Shown here piece by piece: positions 24,740 to 32,842 of a stretch of DNA of 46,981 bases. Source of the DNA: Candidatus Bipolaricaulota bacterium (GTDB lineage: Bacteria; Bipolaricaulota; Bipolaricaulia; UBA7950; UBA9294); NCBI GenBank assembly GCA_027007005.1, contig JALTFO010000235.1, forward strand, positions 1 through 46,981, given 5' to 3'. The stretch's first letter is position 1, and each line of letters begins with the position of its first letter. The position numbers and the translations under genes are program-made. The notes under the pieces were generated by a model. It saw only the letters and a list, made by a program, of their open reading frames with translations. It made no database searches and was not told the origin of the DNA.

Positions 24740-25863
24740 GTGTGTGCCCCCTCGACGAGGACCATGATCTCGCCTAACATAGACGCAGCTGCGTGCCTGC
24801 TCCCCATGCGCATCGAATTCTGTGCCATCAAACTGAGCCCCTGTTCATCTTTCACCATCTGTTCGATTAACCGTGCTAAGCGCCTGCCTAGGATATCATT
24901 TTCCCCTACGATCGTGCAAGCTCGCTCATCGTTTAACACACGCGCATTCTCCCACTGGTGGCCATCACTCGCCCCTCCCCATGGGATGAGGACTGCCGGT
25001 TTGCCGCACGATGTGATCTCCGCCAAGGTGGTTGCCCCGGCACGCGAGACGATGAGATCAGCGATGGCGAACGCCTCCCCCATCCGCTCGATGTACCTCC
25101 TAACAACGATGTTCGTGATCCCGGCTGATGCAAGTTCCAACTGGATTATCGAGGTATCGATGCTTTCCCCAGTTACGAGGAGAACCTGCATATCCTTGTT
25201 CCTGGCTATCTCAGAGCGCGCCTTGCGGATCGCATTGGTAATGGCAAGAGACCCATGTGATCCTCCAAAGACAAGAACCGTTCGCTTCTCCGGGGAGAGG
25301 CCGAAGCGTTTGTAGGCGGCACGTGTCCGCTTGGCCAGAAGAAATTCACTACGAATCGGGTTTCCAGTGGTAACAATGTTTCGCGCCGACGCAAGCTGAT
25401 CCCTCGTCTGCGGATATGAAATTAGGACCTTGTCCACAAAACGAGCGAGGATTCTGTTCGTCAACCCAGCAACGGCGTTCTGCTCGTGGATTACAGTTCG
25501 CATCGGGAAAGTCTTGCCAAGGAGGGAAGAGAGAAAGACCGCGGGGAAGGAGGCATATCCACCCATTCCGATTACAACCTGCGGACGGAAGCGCAGAAGA
25601 ACGATCAGCATTTCCATAAAAGACACAACGAGGAGTGAAAGCGCATACATGTTCTGAACGGCATTTCCCCGCTGCAGGCCGCGCACGTGGATCGGGAAGA
25701 AAGAGATCCACGGATACGAAGGGAGGATGCGCGCTTCGATCCCTCGTTTCGTGCCAACATAGGCAAGCTCGACACCATTCTTGCGCTTGGCGAACTCTTC
25801 CATTACCGCAAGTGCAGGGTAAAAGTGCCCACCCGTTCCTCCACCAGCAATCAATACGCGCAT
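24736..25863 (-). CDS. murG: UDP-GlcNAc:lipid I GlcNAc transferase MurG
   Basis: A 375-residue GT28 glycosyltransferase converting lipid I to lipid II at the inner face of the membrane. The glycine-rich loop AGGGTGGHFYPA (6-17) binds the acceptor phosphates, a second G-loop VFGGSHGS follows the linker, and ISRAGATTLAEI with the downstream PAVLIPWGGASDGHQ holds the UDP-GlcNAc. The ATG shares its A with the ftsW stop (TGATG) after AAGGAGG. Confidence 0.97.
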   Translation of the reverse strand: MRVLIAGGGTGGHFYPALAVMEEFAKRKNGVELAYVGTKRGIEARILPSYPWISFFPIHVRGLQRGNAVQNMYALSLLVVSFMEMLIVLLRFRPQVVIGMGGYASFPAVFLSSLLGKTFPMRTVIHEQNAVAGLTNRILARFVDKVLISYPQTRDQLASARNIVTTGNPIRSEFLLAKRTRAAYKRFGLSPEKRTVLVFGGSHGSLAITNAIRKARSEIARNKDMQVLLVTGESIDTSIIQLELASAGITNIVVRRYIERMGEAFAIADLIVSRAGATTLAEITSCGKPAVLIPWGGASDGHQWENARVLNDERACTIVGENDILGRRLARLIEQMVKDEQGLSLMAQNSMRMGSRHAAASMLGEIMVLVEGAHT

Positions 25864-26945
25864 CAGTTTCCTCCTTGTTTGGAGATGTTGAGCAGGATTC
25901 CAACCATAGATAGCGTGATGACAAGCGACGATCCTCCGTTGCTGATGAACGGGAGCGTGAGCCCCGTCACCGGTAGCAAGCCAGTGGCAACGCCTAGATT
26001 AAGAAGAGCTTGAAAGGCAATGGCAAATCCGATTCCAAACGCAAGCAGCCTGCCAAATTGATCCGGAGCGTTGCTCGCTATGACAAACGCGCGCCACGCA
26101 AAGGCTACGTAAAGGACAATCAAGACAACTGCGCCGATCAACCCCAGCTCTTCAGCACTTACGGAGAAAATGAAATCGCTCTGTGCCTGTGGTAAGTAGA
26201 AGAGCTTCGCCCGCGATGCGCCCAATCCTCGTCCGACCAGTCCACCTGAGCCGATCGCCACAAGCGACTGAATCGTCTGATACCCCGACGACGTGCCATA
26301 ATCGTGCGGATTCAAGAATGACAGGATTCGCGCCATCCGGTAGGGAGCGATACGTACCGCCAGGAAGAGGAATGGCACACTTGCCACTACCACCCCCAGC
26401 AGGTGTAACGCGCGTGCCCCGCCGATGAAGAGCATGACAGCCGTCAGCGTAGCGAAGATGACCGTCATACCGAAGTCCGGCTGATTCATGGTCACTGCAG
26501 CGATTACGAGCAAGACCAAGACGAACGGCAACACGCCATCAACAAACGACCGTATCGAGTCCTTCTTTCGTGTGATCGTCGCCGCTAGATAGATGATGAG
26601 AGCCAACTTGAGAATCTCCGTCGGTTGTATAACAAACGACGAAATGTGCAACCACCGCCCGTCGCTGATCCCATGTAGAGGGAGAATCGTGAGGAATGTC
26701 AGACCAAATGCGCCGACAAGGAGAATATCGTCAAGTTGCTGCAGTCGGTGATAGTCGACATAGCTGAACAATACGAGAAGACCGATTCCGAGGAGAGCTG
26801 CGATGAGCTGTTTCACAAGCAGATGCGTATCTGTTCCATAGTGACGCAGGGAGAATGGGGCACTGGCGCTGTAGACCATCACCAATCCAAAAAGCAAGAG
26901 AAGTGCGGCCGAAAGCACGATTCCTCGATCCACTCGTCCGTCCAC
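25863..26945 (-). CDS. ftsW: Peptidoglycan polymerase FtsW (SEDS family)
   Basis: A 360-residue SEDS glycosyltransferase with about ten helices that polymerises lipid II at the septum. Marks include VMVYSASAPFSL in helix 1, HGISDGRWLHI, QPTEILKLALI, the MNQPDFGMTVIF segment (the Asp is catalytic in the family) and the C-terminal GLTLPFISNGGSSL. Position in the division cluster favours FtsW over RodA/SpoVE. A 134-base gap separates it from murD, the largest within this part of the cluster. Confidence 0.94.
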   Translation of the reverse strand: MDGRVDRGIVLSAALLLLFGLVMVYSASAPFSLRHYGTDTHLLVKQLIAALLGIGLLVLFSYVDYHRLQQLDDILLVGAFGLTFLTILPLHGISDGRWLHISSFVIQPTEILKLALIIYLAATITRKKDSIRSFVDGVLPFVLVLLVIAAVTMNQPDFGMTVIFATLTAVMLFIGGARALHLLGVVVASVPFLFLAVRIAPYRMARILSFLNPHDYGTSSGYQTIQSLVAIGSGGLVGRGLGASRAKLFYLPQAQSDFIFSVSAEELGLIGAVVLIVLYVAFAWRAFVIASNAPDQFGRLLAFGIGFAIAFQALLNLGVATGLLPVTGLTLPFISNGGSSLVITLSMVGILLNISKQGGN

Positions 26946-27079
26946 TTGTGTCTCCTTGTCTGCTGTGCTGCGCCATCATCGCTGATACCCCATATGAATA
27001 CGGCAGTTGTCCCTCGTGCGGAAGGAAGGATGTCAAGACAACGGAGAAAACTCGTGTTGTTATTATGGGACGCGTAACC

Positions 27080-28390
27080 CTATTTGTTTGATGACTCCTG
27101 TCTCGAATAGGATCTGATAAGGCGCGAGAAGTACTCCCCGCGTTCGACGTAATTGCTGTACTGATCGTAACTTGAGCACGCAGGCGAGAAGAGGATCGTA
27201 TCTCCCTCTTGCGCCTCTTGCAGGGCAAGTTTCAACGCATGATCGAGGTCAAAACAGAGGGTGGTGCGAGCGTAACCGACATCACGCAGTGACGAGTGTA
27301 GCAGGGGGGCCCCCTCGCCGAAGAGGATCACGCGCTTGACATCACGCTGCACTACAACATGAGCAAGATCGTCGTACCCAGCTCCCTTGTGCCTCCCCCC
27401 AAGGATGAGGATACATGAGCCGTTTACACTCTCAACCGCGGTAATCGCGGAGGCAGCGTTAGTCGACTTCGAATCATTGATCACGCGCACGCCTCCAAGT
27501 GAAGGCTCCTCTTGCATGCGATACGGGAGGTGAAACGCATCTTCCAGAGCAGGAAGATCGATTCGGCTCACATCGAGATCCGGAAGTACTCCCTTGCAGC
27601 AAGCGATCGCTGCGCGCAGGTTAGCGCGGTTGTGCGACAGCAACGAATCGACAAATGCGCTCTTCGGAAGGAGGACGTCATCAAAGTAGCTGATCTTTGC
27701 TGCAATGGAACCTCTCGGTAGGGAGATATCGCGCGACACGATCGCCAAATCAGCGCTTTCTTGCCGATCGAATATGCTCAGCTTGGAAGCGACATAACGA
27801 TCCATTGATCCGTGCCTGTCAAGGTGATCGGGGGCGATGTTCAACAAACAGGCAACGTGCGGACGGAACAAAGTACTCTGTTCGAGTTGAAAGCTACTCA
27901 CCTCAAGAACCACAATGCTCGGTGGATGTTCAGCAAGCGTAATGTACGGAAGGCCGATGTTCCCCGCGGCGCGTGCATCTACTCCACTCTGCTGCAGTAT
28001 CGCCTCGGCAAGCTTCACCGTTGTACTCTTCCCGTTTGTCCCCGTAATGGCGATGATCTGTGTATGCAAGGCAACTAAGTAGCCCAGATCAAGCCCGGAG
28101 AGGACCTGAAGCGATCTCGCTCTTGCCTCCTGCAGGACTGGTAAATCTGGCCTGATTCCCGGGCTGAGGACAATAAGCTCCGCTCCTTCGAGCGTGCGCA
28201 AAGTGTGTCCCCCCTGTTCGTAGGCAATCTTGCGCTTAGCAAGAGAGTGTTCATCCTCAGTACTCAGAGTACTGCTGTCGCTTACAAAAACATCCACTCC
28301 GTGAGCATGAAGATACGTTGCCAAAGCCCGGCCGGTACGGCCGTAGCCCATGACTGTGGCGTAATGAACCTCCTGCTCAGCGATCCTCAC
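27080..28390 (-). CDS. murD: UDP-N-acetylmuramoyl-L-alanine-D-glutamate ligase MurD
   Basis: A 436-residue Mur ligase adding D-Glu. It has the N-terminal VMGYGRTGRALA fold, the P-loop GTNGKST (117-123), LEVSSFQLE as in MurD, NIAPDHLDRHGSMDRY and the C-terminal NDSKSTNAASAI and LFSPACSSYDQY motifs, which are specific to MurD. The start overlaps the end of the formimidoyltransferase gene by 14 bases. Confidence 0.97.
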   Translation of the reverse strand: MRIAEQEVHYATVMGYGRTGRALATYLHAHGVDVFVSDSSTLSTEDEHSLAKRKIAYEQGGHTLRTLEGAELIVLSPGIRPDLPVLQEARARSLQVLSGLDLGYLVALHTQIIAITGTNGKSTTVKLAEAILQQSGVDARAAGNIGLPYITLAEHPPSIVVLEVSSFQLEQSTLFRPHVACLLNIAPDHLDRHGSMDRYVASKLSIFDRQESADLAIVSRDISLPRGSIAAKISYFDDVLLPKSAFVDSLLSHNRANLRAAIACCKGVLPDLDVSRIDLPALEDAFHLPYRMQEEPSLGGVRVINDSKSTNAASAITAVESVNGSCILILGGRHKGAGYDDLAHVVVQRDVKRVILFGEGAPLLHSSLRDVGYARTTLCFDLDHALKLALQEAQEGDTILFSPACSSYDQYSNYVERGEYFSRLIRSYSRQESSNK

Positions 28391-29309
28391 TCAGTGCGTC
28401 CTCGGCGTGTGCGTCCTCGATGCGTTCTTCCAGAATGAGGTTATCTGAGAACCCGCGCACCTGCAGCGCCATGCGGGCAACGTCGTACAGCGCTGCCCTT
28501 GGAACTGTGCCCACGATCTCACTTCCGATGACCATCACCCCACGGTGTTCCGCCTCGCGTTTCACGAGCTCGAACACACGCAAGATCGGCGTTTTCTTGA
28601 AGTTCGTTAGGTTCATCGACACCTGCACGATTCCTTTCTCCGCAAGGGGAAACCCAAGTGCCTTTACATAGCGCAGGCCACCGCTCGAGTAGCGCACCGC
28701 CCGTGCGATCTCCTTTGCTACGGACAAGTCGGATGTGGCAAGGTCTATGTTATAAGCGATGAGGAACTCGCGCGCGCCGACAGCAACGACACCAGCCGTA
28801 GGATGGATCTTCGCACTGCCGAAGTCAGGGCGCCACTGTGGCTTTGCTATCTTCTCCGGGAAACCCTCAAATTCCCCTTTCCTTATTGTCGCCAGATTGC
28901 GGCGCTCATCGCTCGTAGCCGATTCCTCGTATAGATAGACCGGTATGCCCAAGTCCTCGGCAATCCGCTCACCGACTCGCCGGGAGAGATCGACGCAATC
29001 GGCCATCGTCACCCCACGCACGGGGATGAACGGGATGACATCGACCGCACCCATTCGCGGGTGCTCGCCGCGGTGCACGTTGAGATCGATCAGCTCGGAC
29101 GCCTTTTTCGCCAGCGCCAGAACTCCATCCGCAAGGCTACTAGGCTTACCAACGATCGTGATTACCGAGCGGTTGTGATCGGGGTCCATGCTCAAGTCGA
29201 TCACCTTGCAGCCGGGGCCATCAGCGGCGTGTGCGATCGCCTCTGCCACCTCACGGCGTCGCCCCTCGCTTATGTTTGGCACGCACTCGATTATCCTATC
29301 CCACATCAT
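28377..29309 (-). CDS. ftcD: Glutamate formimidoyltransferase (FTCD N-terminal type)
   Basis: A 310-residue enzyme transferring the formimino group between formimidoyl-glutamate and tetrahydrofolate. It starts with IIECVPNISEGRR, has the catalytic His83 in GEHPRMG, and contains both formiminotransferase subdomains but no cyclodeaminase domain. Its place inside a murein/outer-membrane cluster is odd: no histidine-degradation (hut) genes are nearby. It overlaps fabZ by 14 bases and murD by 14 bases, so it is fixed in the transcript. It might serve one-carbon metabolism; start is M1 at 29309 or the adjacent Met at 29306. Confidence 0.92.
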   Translation of the reverse strand: MMWDRIIECVPNISEGRRREVAEAIAHAADGPGCKVIDLSMDPDHNRSVITIVGKPSSLADGVLALAKKASELIDLNVHRGEHPRMGAVDVIPFIPVRGVTMADCVDLSRRVGERIAEDLGIPVYLYEESATSDERRNLATIRKGEFEGFPEKIAKPQWRPDFGSAKIHPTAGVVAVGAREFLIAYNIDLATSDLSVAKEIARAVRYSSGGLRYVKALGFPLAEKGIVQVSMNLTNFKKTPILRVFELVKREAEHRGVMVIGSEIVGTVPRAALYDVARMALQVRGFSDNLILEERIEDAHAEDALSEDR

Positions 29310-29736
29310 CGCTCACCGGTGCAACAAGAGAGATCACTGCCGATGCGGCCAGTTCATCATCGACGCTCGCTTCCACTCTTGCCTTCACTAGCCCCCTTCG
29401 CGCCCTCAGAACCCGCGCCGTCAGGATCAACCGATCTCCTGGAATCACCTTACGGCGAAAGCGAGCATCGTTCACCCCGACTAGGTACCCCTCCCCTTGT
29501 CCGTCTCTGGCGAGGAGGAAAGCAGCAGTCTGAGCCATTGCTTCTAAAATAAGCGTCCCAGGCATCACCGCCATTAGCGGCTCGGGAAAGTGGCCTTGGA
29601 AGAAGGGCTCGTTGATCGTCACGTTCTTTGCCGCGACGACGACCCCATCTTCCTCTCGCAGTATTCGATCGATCATCAGGTAGGGATAGCGCAGGGGGAG
29701 CAGCTTGCGTATCCCTTCGATATCCCTCGTCATCAC
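29296..29736 (-). CDS. fabZ: 3-hydroxyacyl-ACP dehydratase FabZ
   Basis: A 146-residue hot-dog-fold dehydratase of type II fatty-acid synthesis. Catalytic His49 lies in GHFP and Glu65 in LILEAMAQ. Two departures: the usual LPHR is LPLR (Leu15), and the stretch between GHFP and the PG of MPGTL is about two residues longer than in E. coli. It may feed lipid A or phospholipid acyl chains, in keeping with its place next to skp and bamA. It overlaps ftcD by 14 bases. Confidence 0.93.
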   Translation of the reverse strand: MMTRDIEGIRKLLPLRYPYLMIDRILREEDGVVVAAKNVTINEPFFQGHFPEPLMAVMPGTLILEAMAQTAAFLLARDGQGEGYLVGVNDARFRRKVIPGDRLILTARVLRARRGLVKARVEASVDDELAASAVISLVAPVSDDVG

Positions 29737-29741
29737 TGCGC

Positions 29742-30485
29742 CTATAGGTAGGACTCTAGCTCGTGCTTTACGAGATCTGTGATGTCGGTGAGCTTCGCGG
29801 TGTTGCGATAGACAATCACGTTCTTCGTGCGCAACACGAGGTCGTATCCCTTATCGACCGCCACCTTGTTCGCCGCCTGCACGATCTTTGCCGTCGCTGC
29901 CTGCGTAAGGAGCTGATCGAGCTGCGTAAACGCGTTCTTCACCTGCGTATAACGGTTCTGGAATTCGGTCTTATCGATCACTCCTACACGAACTGTGGAG
30001 ACTAGATTCTTCATCTCATCGACTACTGGCTGTGCCTCATCCTTCAGCTTCTGTAAGTCACTCTTCATATCTGAGAAACCTGGAGAAGCAATCATCTTAT
30101 CGATCGTTCCTAGATCAATGTTGAGCTGTGCCTGCAGTAGCTCGACCTGAAGTTGGTTGTTCTTGCTGTCGAAGTCATCCTTGGAGATCGTGCTTGCCAT
30201 GTACTGCTGCTGCAGCTTCACAATCTCACCCTGCTTGTCGATCGCCCGCTGCCTCAAGTCGCTCACCGCGTCTGTAAACACTTTAAACGCGTCCTCAGCG
30301 TTCACGTAGGCTACCTTAAGAGGTGTCACCTGATTTGCTTCCAGAGCGGAAACCCTGTTTGTAAGTGCCGTTATCTCTGCAGTGTTGTTAGTCCCTCCAT
30401 CAGCAGGGAGCACGAACTGAAGCACAATGGCAACTGCCGCCAATAGTAGAGCGATAACGGATACAACAAGTGTGTTTTTGGACAT
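29742..30485 (-). CDS. skp: Periplasmic chaperone Skp/OmpH
   Basis: A 247-residue OmpH/Skp family protein, longer than the 160 residues usual in Proteobacteria. An N-terminal hydrophobic segment (about 7-27) lacks a clear cleavage site and may be an anchor. A short coiled coil follows, then KVAYVNAEDAFKVF, the usual start of the Skp body, long helices rich in Gln/Lys/Asp and a closing VIVYRNTAKLTDITDLV strand-turn as in the family. It would carry outer-membrane proteins to BamA, encoded just upstream in the transcript (61-base gap). Confidence 0.88.
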   Translation of the reverse strand: MSKNTLVVSVIALLLAAVAIVLQFVLPADGGTNNTAEITALTNRVSALEANQVTPLKVAYVNAEDAFKVFTDAVSDLRQRAIDKQGEIVKLQQQYMASTISKDDFDSKNNQLQVELLQAQLNIDLGTIDKMIASPGFSDMKSDLQKLKDEAQPVVDEMKNLVSTVRVGVIDKTEFQNRYTQVKNAFTQLDQLLTQAATAKIVQAANKVAVDKGYDLVLRTKNVIVYRNTAKLTDITDLVKHELESYL

Positions 30486-30546
30486 CTTTTTCCTCCTTTT
30501 TTCAAGAGCACGCTAGATTATAGGATCTGTTCTTCTTCCTGTCATC

Positions 30547-32712
30547 CTAGAACATTGGGCTGAACCCGAAATCGAAGTGTGGAACGAGGCCCATATCCGG
30601 GCCCAGTACCCACGCCATGTCCAGACGGACGTACATCCCCGCAGCCTCGATCCCAAATTCGACCCCAAACGACCCCTTCGCCGTCGAGAGATCAACTCGG
30701 TCGAGGGAAACGCCAGCATCGAGGAAGAGCGTCCCGGTGAGGCCCTGCACCACAGCCAACCGATACTCGAAGTTCGCGTAGGCAAGGCGCCGCACCTGCG
30801 TTGCACTCGTACCGCGAATCGTTCCCGGACCACCTAAATCGTAGGCCTGCGAGAAGGGAATATTCACTCCCCAGCCACTGGCCAGACGCACCGCAAGAAC
30901 TTGGTCGCGCTCCGAGATGAACGGTAGATTGATGTACAGCGGTGCAAAGTGGACCCAACTCAGGTTCAACTTGGCATAATCCGGCCCTGGAGCGAATCCG
31001 CCGGCCTTCTCAAGCGTCATTGAACGCCTATTTCCAGACGTGGGGAAGTGCGGGTTGTTGACATCATCATAACTTAGACCCGTCGTGATCGAGTCGATCG
31101 GATGCCACAACGGGTCGTCCGAGGCGCTCACCGTCTCGTGTTTATAGGCAAGCGTGAGGTCGGTGTAGTCAGCAATGGGGTAGCTGACCGATGCCGTTGC
31201 CCCGAGGGTGAGGAACGTCCTCGATGTCCCCTGGTCGTCAGTCTTCTTGTTCGTCTTGCGGTAGAAATCGACCCCGACGCGGTTGAACGCGCGGAAGAAG
31301 GCGACCGTGCTATAGCCCAAGTCCCACGTGGCACTCTGATCATTCACCAGTCCACGGCTGAACGAGAAGGAGATATCCTGCCCAGTTCCAAACAGGTTCT
31401 TCTGATGGTAGTCAAGTTTTCCGACAAGCCCTCCGCTCTCCGGCGAGAAGGCAACGGAGCCGTTTATTCCACCTAGCTTCTTGTTCTCGACGACGGACAC
31501 CGAGAGGTCAACGCTGCCATCTAGCCAGTGTGGATCAACGTTCACCGAATTGAAGTACTTGAGTGCCATTAAACCCTGATAGGAGACAGCCAGGCGGTTC
31601 TTGTTCAAGATGTCACCGTCCTTTATCCCGAGGACTTTCGCGATCACGTACGTCTTTGTGTGATCGTTTCCGCTGATATCAATCTTTCCGATCTTCCCCT
31701 CCTCAACAGCTATAGGGAGGCGACCATTCACGACCTGCCCGGGAACAAACCTCACCATGACATATCCGTTGCGGTAGTACAGGTCAAACAAGCCCTTTAC
31801 GACCTGCAGCAGTCCGTAGTTATCTATCTGCTCCTGGGGGATGTGCGCCAGTGCTCCTTCCGCGATTTGCTGCGGAAAGAGAGTTACACCGGATAGATCA
31901 ATCCCGCTGATCGTAATCGGGGCATCGATCAATTTACGCTCAGTCAGCGTCCACAGCAAGCGCACAGAATCGGGCGTTGCACCCTGTTGGGGCTTGACGT
32001 CCACCTTGGAGAAATAGACAGATCCCTGCAATCGCGCTATCACCTGTTGGATCGCCGCCTTCTTCAAGCACTGATTTAGAGGGAGGTTTATCATATCATC
32101 TGCAATCTTCTCGGGGACCGTCGATAGTCCGGTAACAATATTTGCCGTGACTCTCCCTTCGATGATCTGGATCGATAGCGTCTCTCCCGGAGTCACCTTG
32201 CCGATCATGATCAGGGCATATCCCTTCTTGTCGTAGGCATCGATCACAGCTTTCAGCCCATCCTTCAACGAGTTGTTGTTCAACACCTTCCCCTTTTTCA
32301 CTCCCTTGTCTCGCAGGATGCTGCGTGCTTTGTCGCTTGTCATGATGCGTGTGCGAAACAGAGTCCAGCCTAAGATGCTGAATGGCTCCGTGTTGACGTT
32401 CCCAGTGATCTCGATCTTCTTCACCACCGGGTTCTCGGTCACCTTGAACGTCACCACTCCCTTGTCGTTAACATCAGGGATTACATCGCTGAACCAGCCA
32501 AGGTCGTATATTGCTTGTGATGCGCTCTTTAGTTGATCGGATGTAATCTTGTCCCCGGCGCGAAAAGGCACCGCCTTCATGATGTCACTCGTCCTTATCT
32601 TCACGTTACCATCAATAGCAACGCCAGACACGGTAACCGGAAACTCCGTTGCAGCAACGCTCAATCCAAAGATCAACAGACACCCAAGGATAAGCAACAG
32701 CTTGCGTCTCAT
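30547..32712 (-). CDS. bamA: Outer-membrane assembly factor BamA (Omp85)
   Basis: A 721-residue Omp85 protein. The signal peptide is residues 1-21. About five POTRA domains follow (roughly 24-94, 95-187, 188-259, 265-341, 342-413), the last with IGKIDISGNDHTKTYVI. The C-terminal barrel (about 414-721) has GGPGTIRGT, matching the (V/I)RG(Y/F) loop-6 motif of Omp85, and ends in Phe. It inserts outer-membrane barrels and is the clearest sign of a diderm envelope. It has AAGGAGG before its ATG. Length and POTRA count fit BamA more than TamA. Confidence 0.95.
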   Translation of the reverse strand: MRRKLLLILGCLLIFGLSVAATEFPVTVSGVAIDGNVKIRTSDIMKAVPFRAGDKITSDQLKSASQAIYDLGWFSDVIPDVNDKGVVTFKVTENPVVKKIEITGNVNTEPFSILGWTLFRTRIMTSDKARSILRDKGVKKGKVLNNNSLKDGLKAVIDAYDKKGYALIMIGKVTPGETLSIQIIEGRVTANIVTGLSTVPEKIADDMINLPLNQCLKKAAIQQVIARLQGSVYFSKVDVKPQQGATPDSVRLLWTLTERKLIDAPITISGIDLSGVTLFPQQIAEGALAHIPQEQIDNYGLLQVVKGLFDLYYRNGYVMVRFVPGQVVNGRLPIAVEEGKIGKIDISGNDHTKTYVIAKVLGIKDGDILNKNRLAVSYQGLMALKYFNSVNVDPHWLDGSVDLSVSVVENKKLGGINGSVAFSPESGGLVGKLDYHQKNLFGTGQDISFSFSRGLVNDQSATWDLGYSTVAFFRAFNRVGVDFYRKTNKKTDDQGTSRTFLTLGATASVSYPIADYTDLTLAYKHETVSASDDPLWHPIDSITTGLSYDDVNNPHFPTSGNRRSMTLEKAGGFAPGPDYAKLNLSWVHFAPLYINLPFISERDQVLAVRLASGWGVNIPFSQAYDLGGPGTIRGTSATQVRRLAYANFEYRLAVVQGLTGTLFLDAGVSLDRVDLSTAKGSFGVEFGIEAAGMYVRLDMAWVLGPDMGLVPHFDFGFSPMF

Positions 32713-32764
32713 CTTTTCTCCTCCTTAAGGGTAATGGCCTACAGAGCCAGTCTATACGAGAGCC

Positions 32765-32796
32765 ACACATTTGTTAACTATAGCAACACAATGTGT
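32765..32796. promoter_or_regulatory. Inverted repeat upstream of bamA
   Basis: ACACATT (32765-32771) and AATGTGT (32790-32796) form a perfect 7-bp inverted repeat about 50-85 bases before the bamA start. No convincing -35/-10 pair was found beside it. It could be an operator or an mRNA hairpin. Confidence 0.3.
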
Positions 32797-32815
32797 AGTT
32801 TCTGTGAACCCTCCA

Positions 32816-32842
32816 GCCCTGTCTAGGTAACTATGACAGGGC
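32816..32842 (-). terminator. Hairpin over the comM stop codon
   Basis: GCCCTGTC (32816-32823) pairs perfectly with GACAGGGC (32835-32842), with an 11-base loop. The comM stop codon lies inside. No T-run follows on the minus strand, so it may slow transcription or protect the 3' end without fully ending transcription before bamA. Confidence 0.4.

Noticed and set aside
26855-26947. 5' part of the plus-strand frame that ends at 27091
   Set aside because: This part is the antisense of ftsW; only the piece after 26948 was kept as a weak finding.
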